From the NCBI RefSeq assembly GCF_040958095.1, contig NC_091216.1:7396381-7460380 (forward strand): a stretch of DNA of 64,000 nt. The letters run 5' to 3'. The notes below the pieces were generated by a model. That model was not told where the DNA came from and searched no databases. It was given only the letters and a program-made list of their open reading frames with translations. This document shows positions 11,010-21,654 of the stretch, piece after piece. Position 1 is the first letter of the stretch. Each line of letters starts with the position of its first letter. This DNA comes from Procambarus clarkii (taxonomy: Eukaryota; Arthropoda; Malacostraca; Decapoda; Cambaridae). Both the position numbers and the translations under genes were made by a program.

Positions 11010-13310
11010 ATTCGCAACTGGAGGACAGTGACGACTCCCTGCATTTAGTTTGGGAAGCAGATTTCAATGTGGAAGCCAGCCAGCCTATCGCCAATTCACC
11101 TCCACCCCAGCAACAGCAGCAGGTAGATGTTATGCCTCCTCCTCCTCAACCAGAAGTTCTAGAAGTGATCAATAATTTCAATGGGGGGTTACATACGCCA
11201 TTCATATAGGATGCCAGATTATGCCCAAGGAGATCTGCCCGTTATTTGACTATATATTGCAATAATTTTATTCACCAACTAGAATCTTTGTTTGATGCCG
11301 TTCACCCCAATTTCCCTCCTGCCCTATTAATTTATCCCGATTTTTCGTTGAATTTACAATGGCTTAATCAAGAAAATGAATTTGATTTTGAGGGAGAGTT
11401 GCCCATAAGGGTTGAACAACGCACTGTATCTAGACATGAGGCTTGTGTTGTCGTAGATAAATGGATCGCTGAATTGGATAATAAGTTCGAAGTGTTCCTC
11501 GCCGAGACAGAAGGTTCGAGTCTAGCTATTCAAAGCATTTCTGGATTTTATATTAATTCCATAGCTGTTCAGCATTCTATCCATCTGGGCGATTACGTGC
11601 CGTATCCAGTTAAAGTGCGTGGCAAACATGTTTTCAATCCTAAAGGGGAACAAAATACATGTTTGATCCAGTGTTCAGCAGCATATATATGTCTAGCTCA
11701 GGGGATGCATTTACATAATATCATAGCACGTTCCAGGTAAGCCAGGTGGTGTCTCAGATTTGTCCGTTGGAGTGAGGATATTAAAATACCCATAACATAT
11801 GACAACATCAATAAAATTGAAAGTATAAATAATTTAAGTATATATATCTAGGTGCTCACTCGTGAAGATAATAGGTACTACATTAGCTTAGCTAGAAAAG
11901 GCAGGGAGCATTCTGCCCGTAAAGTACCTTTGCTCATGTTGGAGGATCAGCAATTAGTTCTTATCAAGGACTTCAATCTATATGTCCGTAACATGCGTGA
12001 TAATTCGAGTAGAATACCCAATAACCATATTTTCTGTCATTCGTGCTTGATTTATTTATAGCCCGAAGCTATGCGAGATCACGAAGAGTCATGCGAAGAT
12101 AAACAAACATTGAAATTTAATCCTGAAGGTCATAAAATCAAGTTAAAAAATTACGGTCCTGCCTATGGGCTTAAACATACTGCATATTATGATTTCGAGT
12201 GCTTGGTGGATCTGTGGATCCCGCCAATCCTCAAGGTATGATTGAGAAGCGTCACAATGCTGTGGCATATGTTTTTATCGTCACCAACAGGGAACTGGAG
12301 GTGGTAAAGAGATTAACGTGTATGGGGGATGACCCTGGGAATCATTTCATAGATTGGAGAAGGCATGGAAGAGAATTAAATCTACCATGCCTAAATACAA
12401 AATATCTATGACACGTGCACATTGGCGAGCTTATAGACGGCAAACCACATGTGAAATGTGCTATAGGCCATTTAAATCAGCTAAAGACAAGCACCGTCAT
12501 CATGATCATGCTATTGAATTTAATATTTATCTAGCAGCCTATTGCCGTAGGTGCAACATGTGAATAAATTCTTACAAATATCTGTATACATTCCCTCACA
12601 ATGCTGCTTATGACCTCGGGGTGATTTTTAAATGAATTGTCTAACCTCCCTAACCGTAGAATTTATATTGCCTCCAAAGATAGATTTAAGTTAATGAAAG
12701 TAGATATTGGTAAACTTCGGTTTATGGACAGTCTGTCTTTATTGAATGATGGGCTAGATAATCTATTTAAAGAACACATCAAGGGTGGTAAACCCACCAG
12801 ATATACCTCAGGTATGCTAGATGACGTCCCTGTAGCTGCCCACCATTTATTAAAGACAGGCAAACAGGTAATCTGTTATGACTACATTTCATCTATGAAG
12901 AAATTAGATGAACCTGCTCTTCCTCCTCCTGAAGCCTTCTACAATAGTTTAAAGCACGAGGCAATAAGTGAGAACGATTATAAAATGGCTAAAGAAGTCT
13001 TATTAGATTAGCGGAATGCAAGACCATTGGGGATTACTTGAAGGTCTATTTGAAAGTGGATACTGGACTATTGTGTGATGTGTTTACTCTACGGCGCAAG
13101 ACCATGCTTGAGCTGTTCAAGTGGGACATTACACACTATGTCTCGTTATCTAGTTTTGCGTGGGACGCTTTCTTGTTTAAGAGTCAAGTTGTCTTGGACT
13201 GTATTTCTGATCCCCATTTGTACGATGTATTGCGCAGAAATTTCTGAGGCGGATTTATCTCTGTTATACGACAACACACAAGAGTTGAGAATGAACGTAC
13301 AGGTGTGTCT
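11010..13310 (+). pseudogene. Protein-primed B-family DNA polymerase relic (Polinton/Maverick-like)
   Basis: Fragments in all three frames line up in order with the N-terminal half of Polinton/Maverick or adintovirus-type DNA polymerase B. They begin with an acidic, Pro/Gln-rich region (11010-11206) and a block with NTCLIQCSAAY (about 11650-11690). Next come a VLIKDFN segment with a Cys pair (11950-12060) and the Exo I motif YDFE (12188-12199). A Cys/His cluster (CEMC...HHDH...CRRC, 12450-12560) is followed by Exo II-like HNAAYD (12597-12614), a MDSLSLLN block (12725-12750) and Exo III YLKVD (13047-13061), then SFAWDA. Breaks include in-frame stops near 11207, 11738, 12059, 12561, 12632, 13009 and 13243 and at least four frameshifts. 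The polymerase palm motifs are missing because another repeat begins near 13310. In an intact family member the protein replicates the element from a protein primer; this copy cannot. Confidence 0.8.
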
Positions 13311-14085
13311 AAGCTTGTAAGTGAGGTTCCCGAGAGCGTCCCAGTATTAATGACGTATCTGATTGCAGAGTCGACCTGGGACTGCTGTGTTGGACGATGG
13401 ATCAGTCTACCCAAGGCAGCCAAGGTCTCCTCATCAGTCTGCTTTGGAGAAGCTGTGAGCCATCCCTGGACGAACTCTGTTGAGAGTAATAGCCTGCCTG
13501 AGGAGTGGCAGTGTTGGGAATCGCCTTATCCGGGGTTGGCTGGTGGAGACCACCCACTGGGGTGCTGTATGAGGAGAGTGACCAGCGAGTCACACGAGGC
13601 TCCTGGCTAGGGCACGCAACCCTAAGTATCGGTCGTGGAGTGGCCTACACAGCGGAGCTGATCGGTACTTGCCAGCTACAGGCTGGATTGTGGTCGGACG
13701 CCTCCACGACGAAGCACCCAGTGGGACTGTGATTTGGCTAGCCTGTGGCCAGGGTAGATTTGTCATAGTCATAGTGGATTCATCGTGGGCCACGGAAGAA
13801 GGAACCAGGGCTACCCAGAGTGAGCATCGTTGAGCATCCAGTGTCTTCGGAGGAAGACGCAACTGTACATAAGTGTAGTAATAATCCCCGCGTGCGACTG
13901 TTATTTATTGATATATGGTGGTGGTAAATATATCAGAAAAACTGGAACATTTGTATCCCTTCCCCTTTAATTTAACTTGTGTTACAGAACACACATCTTG
14001 AAAGCCTCTACTAATTTGGGGCCGGATTCCCAAACTCTACTACAATCAGAGAAGAACCCGGTTGCATCCCAGTAGGGCCGTAACA
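13311..14085 (+). mobile_element. Candidate LTR and leader with primer-binding-site-like motif
   Basis: GC-richer non-coding sequence ending in AT-rich text and then TGGGGCCGGATTCC at 14017-14030. The complement of that motif resembles the 3' acceptor and T-arm of a tRNA (GGAATCCGGCCCCA), as expected for a retroelement primer-binding site just after a 5' LTR. No clear TG...CA ends and no gag or pol are visible, so this may be a solo LTR plus leader or an unrelated repeat. Several short ORFs here have no motifs. Confidence 0.35.
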
Positions 14086-14400
14086 CCATTGTTTCGTGTT
14101 CTGTCTTGTGTTGATAATTTTAATACCCTATTAACATCCCCCTTGTTATGTCCATTCATCCACTTATAAACCTCTATTAGGTCACCCCTAACTCTTCGCC
14201 TTTCCAGTGAATGCAACTTAAACTTTGTTAATCTTTCTTCATATGAAAGATTTCTAATTTGGGAAATTAACTTAGTCATCTTACGCTGGACACGTTCAAG
14301 TGAATTTATATCCATTCTATAGTACGGCGACCAAAACTGAACTGCATAATCTAAATGGGGCCTAACCAGAGCAAGATATAGGTGAAGAACCACACCAGGT
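14086..14400 (-). mobile_element. CR1-A 3' coding fragment, inverted
   Basis: Antisense to the CR1-A C-terminal domain, from the codons for NNG near 14086 up to the K-T-P-G-V region at 14400 (LVRPHLDYAVQFWSPYYRM is readable on the minus strand). It lacks the 3' tail and stops abruptly at 14400, where CR1-A sequence in the opposite orientation begins. This is a rearranged piece. Confidence 0.85.
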
Positions 14401-14402
14401 TC

Positions 14403-15026
14403 TTAACACGGAAGAAGACTCACTATCACTTCAAGTTGATCTAAATAGGGTTTTGAAATGGTCAGAGGATTGGCAGATGCAGTTTAATGCTGATAAATGT
14501 AAAGTTTTGAGGCTAGGTAATGATGATGGATTTACAAGATACGAGCTAAATGCAAAGAATGCAAATCTTTGCATTAAAGAATGCAAAGAGGAGCTTTCCG
14601 AGCCACTGTCTACCATATTTAATGAATCAATAGAGTCAGGCAGAGTGCCAGAGTCATTAAGGTAGCTAATGTGGTACCAATTTTTAAGAAAGGAGATAGA
14701 TCACTTGCGTCAAACTATCGGCCAATTAGCCTAACGTCTATTGTGGGAAAGTTACTTGAATCAATAATTGCAAATGCAATTCGTCTCCATCTTGAAAAAC
14801 ATAAATTAATAAATGAGTCGCAACATGGTTTTACAAATGGCCGTTCATGTTTAACAAATTTGCTAACTTTTTATTCCAGCATAGTTGAGGCAGTTGATAG
14901 TGGTAAGGATTGTGATGTTGTGTACCTTGACTTTAGCAAAGCTTTTGATACAGTGCCACATGAAAGACTAATTTAAAAAATAGAAGCTCATGGTATTGGA
15001 GGTGCTATATTAAGTTGGATTAGGGC
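14403..15026 (+). pseudogene. Scrambled CR1-A RT segments
   Basis: Three ORF2 pieces are joined in a non-native order. First is the segment after the catalytic loop (EEDSLSLQVDL to TRYEL, 14403-14550). Then comes an upstream segment (IKECKEELSEPL to the RVPES region, about 14570-14660). Last is the RT finger/palm start (FKKGDRSLASNYRPI through YLDFSKAFD to SWIRA, 14671-15020). The second aspartate-containing FADD box is absent. A 9-bp hairpin (AATGCAAAG/CTTTGCATT, 14550-14577) marks the first internal junction. It carries the older T-for-I variants (INESQHGFT), unlike the young copies at 35-57 kb. Confidence 0.85.
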
Positions 15027-16428
15027 ATGTGGGAGAAAGGAATTGGCAAAATGATCAGGGAAAGAGAAGGGCCTCAAAATAACAATTCACTTAGGGTATA
15101 TTGCACTAACAGTAGAAGTCTAAGAAATAAAATTAACGAATTAAATGCTCTTGTCTGCACAGAAAAAATAGATATTATTGCACTTACCGAAACGTGGATG
15201 AATGTAGAAAATAGAGAACTATTAGCTGAATATCAAATAAATGGATTTAAACTATTTCACACAGATAGATATATTAGACGAGGAAGTGGAGTAGATATAT
15301 ATGTTAGGGACAATTTGAAATGTAGTCTCAAAGAGGGAATCAAAACTGAGCCACACACAGAAACTATTTGGATAGAATTAAACGAAAAAGCAAATAATAT
15401 TATAAAAGGAGTAATATATAGGCCACCAAATTTAAACAGAATGGAAGCAAAGCATCTATGGGATGAAATATCTAGGGCATCTAGATCTAACAGTATTTAC
15501 GTCATGGGTGACTTTAATTTTAGTGGAATAAACTGGTTGAACAAAACAGGGAATAGTGAAGTAGAAGATTTTCTAGAATTAATTGACGATTGCTTTCTTA
15601 CGCAACACATTAAGGAACCAACACGGGAAAATAATATTTTAGATTTAGTGTTAACTAACAGGGAAACACAAATTAATGACATCGAAATAGGGAATGAGCT
15701 AGGGAACAGTGATCACAAAGAAATCAGATTTAGCATAGAATAGAATTGACCAGTAGGAGAAAATTTTGTTAAAGTGCCAGATTTTCGAAAAGCTGATTTT
15801 AATAGCCTAAGAAATTTTTTGGGTCAAATTGATTGGAAAGTCTTGGGTATGGGGTGTGGGCCAGTCTTGGAGCAAGACGTGAACCCAGCGATAGGTGACT
15901 TAAATGAGGATTTCGATGTGGATTCAATATATAACTTATTTAAGAGTATTTTAAACAAAGCACAGGAACGTAGTATACCATACAAATTGAATAGATCGAA
16001 TACTAATGACCCAAAGTGGATAACAAAGAATTTGAAGAACCTTATAGGTAAAAAGAGAGCTTGGTACAAAAGGATTAAAAATGGGGAGGTCACTTTAGAA
16101 CAGGAATTCGTACAACTGGTTAGAAATGTTAAAAAAGAGATAAGGAAAGCAAAAAGAAACTATGAAGTTCGCATAGCAGGGCAAGCAAAGACAAATCCTA
16201 AAGGGTTTTTTCAGTTATATCGTACTAAGACTAGGGAAAGGATAGGTCAATTAAAAACTGAGACAGGTCAAATAACAGATAGTGATGAAGAGATGAGTAG
16301 TATTTTTAATAAATATTTTGTATCTGTATTTACTAAAGAGGAACTTAACAATATGCCTTCAGCCGAACAAGTCTATGTGGGTGGGGACGAGGACAGGTTG
16401 ACGAGTTTAGCAGTTACCAGGGAGGATA
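15027..16428 (+). pseudogene. CR1-A ORF2 5' half (endonuclease + linker), broken
   Basis: AP-type endonuclease domain starting at MWEKGIGK: TNSRSLRN, the ALTETW glutamate motif, YRPP, GDFNFSG and NSDHKE are all present, then the basic linker up to AVTRED. An in-frame stop lies at 15741-15743 (SIE-stop) where intact copies read W. At about 16428 the sense sequence is interrupted by the antisense 3' tail of another CR1-A copy, which adds a stop after KNIRT. The endonuclease nicks target DNA to prime reverse transcription; this copy is not full length. Confidence 0.88.
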
Positions 16429-17168
16429 AGAACATAAGAACATAAGAACAAAGGTAACTGCAGAAGGCCTATTGGCCCATACGAGGCAGCTCCTATTCTA
16501 TAACCACCCAATCCCACTCATATACTTGTCCAACCCGTGCTTGAAACAATCGAGGGACCCCACCTCCACAATGTTACGCGGCAATTGGTTCCACAAATCA
16601 ACAACCCTGTTACTGAACCAGTATTTACCCAAGTCTTTCCTAAATCTAAACTTATCCAATTTATATCCATTGTTTCGTGTTCTGTCCTGTGTTGATACTT
16701 TTAATACCCTATTAATATCCCCCCGGTTATGTCCATTCATCCACTTGTAAACCTCTATCATGTCACCCCTAACTCTTCGCCTTTCCAGTGAATGCAACTT
16801 AAGCTTTGTTAATCTTTCTTCATATGAAAGATTTCTAATTTGGGGAATTAACTTAGTCATCCTACGCTGGACACGTTCAAGTGAATTTATATCCATTCTA
16901 TAATATGGCGACCAAAACTGAACTGCATAATCTAAATGGGGCCTAACTAGAGCAAGATATAGCTTGAGAACCACACCAGGTGTCTTGTTACTAACGCTGC
17001 GATTAATAAATCCAAGTGTCCGATTTGCCTTATTACGAACATTTATGCATTGATCCTTTTGTTTTAAATTCTTACTAATCATAACTCCCAGATCCCTTTC
17101 GCAATCCGACTTCGCAATCACAACACCATCTAGCTCGTATCTTGTAACTCTATCATCATTACCTAACA
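16429..17168 (-). mobile_element. CR1-A 3' part of host copy (split by nested insertion)
   Basis: Minus-strand copy with 3' tail (antisense CATAAGAA repeats) at 16429 and the stop of ORF2 at 16498. It reads back through the C-terminal domain to GNDDRVTRYELDG, then stops at ATTACCTAAC (17160-17169), where a second CR1-A 3' tail begins. Its missing upstream part resumes at 18541 with TAACCTCAG, so the two pieces are one element with a shared TAAC at the junction. Confidence 0.85.
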
Positions 17169-18540
17169 TAAGAACATAAGAACATAAGAACATAAGAACA
17201 AAGGTAACTGCAGAAGGCCTATTGGCCCATACGAGGCAGCTCCTATTCTATAACCACCCAATCCCACTCATATACTTGTCCAACCCGTGCTTGAAACAAT
17301 CGAGGGACCCCACCTCCACAATGTTACGCGGCAATTGGTTCCACAAATCAACAACCCTGTTACTGAACCAGTATTTACCCAAGTCTTTCCTAAATCTAAA
17401 CTTATCCAATTTATATCCATTGTTTCGTGTTCTGTCCTGTGTTGATACTTTTAATACCCTATTAATATCCCCCCGGTTATGTCCATTCATCCACTTGTAA
17501 ACCTCTATCATGTCACCCCTAACTCTTCGCCTTTCCAGTGAATGCAACTTAAGCTTTGTTAATCTTTCTTCATATGAAAGATTTCTAATTTGGGGAATTA
17601 ACTTAGTCATCCTACGCTGGACACGTTCAAGTGAATTTATATCCATTCTATAATATGGCGACCAAAACTGAACTGCATAATCTAAATGGGGCCTAACTAG
17701 AGCAAGATATAGCTTGAGAACCACACCAGGTGTCTTGTTACTAACGCTGCGATTAATAAATCCAAGTGTCCGATTTGCCTTATTACGAACATTTATGCAT
17801 TGATCCTTTTGTTTTAAATTCTTACTAATCATAACTCCCAGATCCCTTTCGCAATCCGACTTCGCAATCACAACACCATCTAGCTCGTATCTTGTAACTC
17901 TATCATCATTACCTAACCTCAGAACTTTACATTTATCAGCATTAAACTGCATCTGCCAATCCTTTGACCATTTCAAAACCCTATCTAGATCAACTTGAAG
18001 TGATAGTGAGTCCTCCTCCGAATTAATTTCCCTACCGATTTTCGTATCATCGGCAAATTTGCAAATGTTGCTACTCAAACCTGAATCTAAATCATTTATA
18101 TATATTATAAACAACAGAGGTCCCAGGACAGAGCCTTGAGGCACTCCACTTACAACATTTTCCCACTCTGACTTGATTCCATTTATACTAACTCTCTGTT
18201 TCCTTTGGTATAGCCATGCCCTAATCCAGCTTAATATAGCACCCCCAATACCATGAGACACTATTTTTTTAATCAGTCTTTCATGTGGCACTGTATCAAA
18301 AGCTTTGCTAAAGTCAAGGTATACAACATCGCAATCCTTACCATTATCAACTGCCTCAACAATGCTAGAATAAAAAGATAACAAATTTGTTAAACATGAA
18401 CGGCCATTTATAAAACCATGTTGCGACTCAATTATTAATTTATGTTTTTCAAGATGAAGACGAATTTTATTTGCTATTATAGATTCGAGTAACTTTCCCA
18501 CAATAGACGTTAGGCTAATTGGTCGATAGTTAGACGCAAT
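17169..18540 (-). mobile_element. CR1-A copy nested in frame inside another CR1-A
   Basis: 5'-truncated minus-strand insertion running from its 3' tail (17169) to the codons ASNYRPIS (18540). It contains the RT from motif 1, with YLDFSKAFD, GVPQGSV and FADD, plus the whole C-terminal domain. Host and insert share a strand and the junction keeps the frame. An uninterrupted 556-codon minus ORF (18918 to 17248) therefore reads host RT (GVPQGS, FADD, up to KVLRL) directly into the insert's own RT, giving two FADD boxes. A priming ATG for this fusion is accidental. Expression is not implied. Confidence 0.85.
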
Positions 18541-18918
18541 TAACCTCAGAACTTTACATTTATCAGCATTAAACTGCATCTGCCAATCCTTTGACCATTT
18601 CAAAACCCTATCTAGATCAACTTGAAGTGATAGTGAGTCCTCCTCCGAATTAATTTCCCTACCGATTTTCGTATCATCGGCAAATTTGCAAATGTTGCTA
18701 CTCAAACCTGAATCTAAATCATTTATATATATTATAAACAACAGAGGTCCCAGGACAGAGCCTTGAGGCACTCCACTTACAACATTTTCCCACTCTGACT
18801 TGATTCCATTTATACTAACTCTCTGTTTCCTTTGGTATAGCCATGCCCTAATCCAGCTTAATATAGCACCCCCAATACCATGAGACTCTATCTTTTTAAT
18901 CAGTCTTTCATGTGGCAT
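18541..18918 (-). mobile_element. CR1-A RT palm, upstream part of split host copy
   Basis: Resumes the host element interrupted at 17168: codons for PHERLIKKIESHG through GVPQGSV, FADD and ADKCKVLRL. It is truncated at its 5' end at about 18918 (CTTTCATGTGGCA), next to an AT-rich duplicated block. Confidence 0.85.
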
Positions 18919-18965
18919 TTCATTTATATATTAATATATAGTCTTTCATTTATATATTAATATAT
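18919..18965. repeat. AT-rich duplicated, self-complementary block
   Basis: TTTCATTTATATATTAATAT occurs twice (about 18918 and 18944) between a minus-strand CR1-A end and a plus-strand CR1-A start. ATTTATATATTAATATATAAAT is nearly its own complement. It marks a head-to-head junction. Confidence 0.8.
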
Positions 18966-19874
18966 ATAAATGATTTAGATTCAGGTTTGAGTAGCAACAT
19001 TTGCAAATTTGCCGATGATACGAAAATCGGTAGAGAAATTAATTCGGAGGAGGACTCACTATCACTTCAAGTTGATCTAGATAGGGTTTTGAAATGGTCA
19101 AAGGATTGGCAGATGCAGTTTAATGCTGATAAATGTAAAGTTCTGAGGTTAGGTAATGATGATAGAGTTACAAGATACGAGCTAGATGGTGTTGAGATTG
19201 CGAAGTCGGATTGCTAAAGGGATCTGGGAGTTATGATTAGTAAGAATTTAAAACAAAAGGATCAATGTATAAATGTTCGTAATAAGGCAAATCGGACACT
19301 TGGATTTATTAATCGCAGCGTTAGTAACAAGACACCTGGTGTGGTTCTCAAGCTATATCTTGCTCTAGTTAGGCCCCATTTAGATTATGCAGTTCAGTTT
19401 TGGTCGCCATATTATAGAATGAATATAAATTCACTTGAACGTGTCCAGCGTAGGATGACTAAGTTAATTCCCCAAATTAGAAATCTTTCATATGAAGAAA
19501 GATTAACAAAGCTTAAGTTGCATTCACTGGAAAGGCGAAGAGTTAGGGGTGACATGATAGAGGTTTACAAGTGGGTGAATGGACATAACAAAGGGGATAT
19601 TAATAGGGTATTAAAAGTATCAACACAAGACAGAACACGAAACAATGGGTATAAATTGGATAAGTTTAGATTTAGGAAAGACTTGGGTAAATACTGGTTC
19701 AGTAACAGGGTTGTTGATTTGTGGAACCAATTACCGCGTAACGTGGTGGATGTGGGGTCCCTCGATTGTTTCAAGCGCGGGTTGGACAAGTATATGAGTG
19801 GGATTGGGTGGTTATAAATAGGAGCTGCCTCGTATGGGCCAACAGGCCTTCTGCAGTTGCCTTTGTTCTTATGT
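18966..19874 (+). mobile_element. CR1-A 3' half with tail, ORF2 broken
   Basis: Starts at YINDLDSG, contains FADD, the linker and the full C-terminal domain to MSGIGWL (stop at 19815-19817), then the 3' leader and a single TTCTTATG at 19865-19874. A TAA interrupts the frame at 19215 (KSDC-stop-RDLGV). The tail joins a different LINE (LINE-B, minus) at about 19875, so this copy, or the composite it belongs to, inserted into LINE-B. Confidence 0.88.
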
Positions 19875-21033
19875 CACTGTGTAGTAACTTCGGTTGTTTT
19901 TTCGCTTTGATTGCAATATCGTTCTCATAGTCCCTTTCCGATGTTCGTCTTATGTTAATGTAATCGTTCCAAGCTCTGTTGCATCTGATCCTGTTGTCCT
20001 CTGTGCTTTGTCTTCTGTACTTCCTCCACTCCCGCCTGCTGGCCATTTTTGCTTCCTGACACTGTCTATTAAACCATTGGTTATTATATTCCTTCTTGTT
20101 TTTTCCCTTTACTGTTGGTATAAATCTCTCTTCGGCCTCCTGGCATTTCTGTATGACTAGGTCCATCATATCTTGGACTGTTTTTCCTCTAATTTCTTCC
20201 TCCCACTGCACTTCACCCAGACAGTCCCTTATCCTCTTATAGTCCCCTTTCCTGTAGTCAACTCTCCTTTCCCAGACCTCTTGTTCCATGGTCATAAGTT
20301 TGAATTCCATCATGTAGTCAAAGACTAGGACACAATGGTCACTGGCCCCTAGAGGTATCTCATGCTCTAAATTCTCGATATCTTCTACGTGAAAATCAGG
20401 TCTAATAGGCTCGGTGCATCTCCTCCTCTTTCCCTTGTGTCTTCCTTCATATGTTGTGTTAGGAAATTCCTGTCTATAACATCTACTAATTTTGCTCACC
20501 ACGTTTCGTCCCCTCCATAGGGATTCCTTGATTCCCAATTTATCTCTCCATGATTTAGGTCCCCCATGATCAGCAGCTTCGCTCTCATTTTGTAGGCTAG
20601 TGTTGCTGCCTTCTGCAGTTCATCTATACATGCCTTGTTGTCATCATACTCCTGCCTGGGTCTTCTACTGTTTGGCGGGGGATTGTAGATTACCAAGATC
20701 ACAATCTTCCTCCCATCTACTCTCAGAGTTCCATGTATGAAGCTTGTGCACTCATTGGTAACTCGATTTCCCAGGTCTTCAAACTTCCATTTCCACTTTA
20801 TTGGGAGTGCCACTCCCCCTCCCTGTCTCTGTGTATCACCTGGTACCCTTCAGGAAAGATTGCATCTGAGATCATGTCATTAATTTTAGTTTCCACAATT
20901 GCAACTATGTCAAGATCTGCTTCACTCACTCTTTCTTTTATCTCTTTTGCTTTATTAGATACCCCATCAGCATTGGTGTACCAAACCTTGAGATTCTTCA
21001 TTGAAACTCTTGTACCAGAGTTCTCCCTTTCTT
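19875..21033 (-). pseudogene. LINE-B endonuclease and linker region
   Basis: Second CR1-like family. Read from 21001 downward: LKVWYTNADGVSNKA, AIVETK, FPEGYQV (endonuclease start); then in another frame from 20813 YNPPPN and GDLNHGEINW; then in a third frame from about 20520 GASDHCVLVFDY and the basic linker to KKQPKLLHS. At least two frameshifts separate these parts. The N, E, GDLN and SDH signatures of AP-type endonucleases are visible. It is interrupted at 19875 by a CR1-A 3' end. The same family reappears in better condition at 62890-64000. Confidence 0.85.
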
Positions 21034-21300
21034 TGGGGGGTGACTGGGGCAGGGGGGATCTGGGGGGTGTCTGGGGTATGACTGGGGGCGGGGAGGATCC
21101 GGGGGATGTCCGGGGGGATCCGGGGGGTGTTTGGGGGTGAAAGAGGTCAGGAGGGGTGCTTGGGGGGCTGGGCTTCTAGGAAGGTAGGTAGGAGGGTCTG
21201 GGGTAGGGCCTGGGTAGGTAGGTCTGGAGTAGGAAGGGCATACTAGGTCTGAAGATTAGGGAGGGTCTGATAGGCATAGAGGGGTTGGGAGATAGCGTAA
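21034..21300 (+). repeat. G-rich low-complexity tract, quadruplex-prone
   Basis: At least a dozen runs of four to six G lie between 21035 and 21172, spaced by one to ten bases, followed by purine-rich GGTAGG/GGGTCT repeats to about 21300. It sits just upstream (in LINE-B sense orientation) of the endonuclease ORF. On the LINE-B sense strand it is C-rich and would encode Pro-rich peptide in some frames. It may be a LINE-B ORF1/5' region or a local expansion. Confidence 0.75.
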
Positions 21301-21309
21301 GCCTGTCTT

Positions 21310-21612
21310 ACGCTGTCTCTCCAGCTTATGTGCCAGCCTCTTATGCGGTACTGTGTCAAAGGCCTTCCGACAATCCAAAAAAATGCAGTCCGCCCAGCCC
21401 TCTCTTTCTTGCTTAATCTTTGTCACCTGATCGTAGAATTCTATCAAGCCTGTAAGGCAAGATTTACCCTCCCTGAACCCATGTTGGCGATTTGTCACGA
21501 AGTCCCTTCTCTCCAGATGTGTTACCAGGTTTTTTCTCACGATCTTCTCCATCACCTTGCATGGTATACAAGTCAAGGACACTGGCCTGTAGTTCAGTGC
21601 CTCTGTGTGTCC
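21310..21612 (-). pseudogene. CR1-like RT fragment (LINE-B/C type)
   Basis: Minus-strand reading gives ALNYRPVSLTCIPCKVMEKI, then QHGFREGKSCLTGL, then FLDCRKAFDTVPHKRL: RT fingers and the first catalytic-aspartate region. It is closely related to the LINE-C copy at 61960-62230. It has no catalytic DD box and is cut at both ends. Confidence 0.85.
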
Positions 21613-21654
21613 GTGCGCGCACGCTTCCACAAGGGCGGCAGACTGCTAAAACTA

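Noticed and set aside
10988..11209. Separate small host gene at 10997-11209
   Set aside because: It reads in frame, after one stop, into the polymerase relic, so it is treated as part of that relic's N-terminal region.
11737..11851. Intron suggested by AG|GTAAGC donor and ATCTAG acceptor in the polymerase relic
   Set aside because: Joining those sites leads quickly to stops, while the text between them continues the polymerase similarity in frame after one stop. An in-frame stop plus frameshift fits better.
13305..13862. Overlapping short ORFs on both strands
   Set aside because: They overlap in conflicting frames within LTR-like sequence and have no conserved domain.
17248..18918. Tandem duplication inside one RT gene
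   Set aside because: The second copy starts with a complete CR1-A 3' tail and the host resumes at the same point with a 4-bp shared word, so nested insertion explains it.
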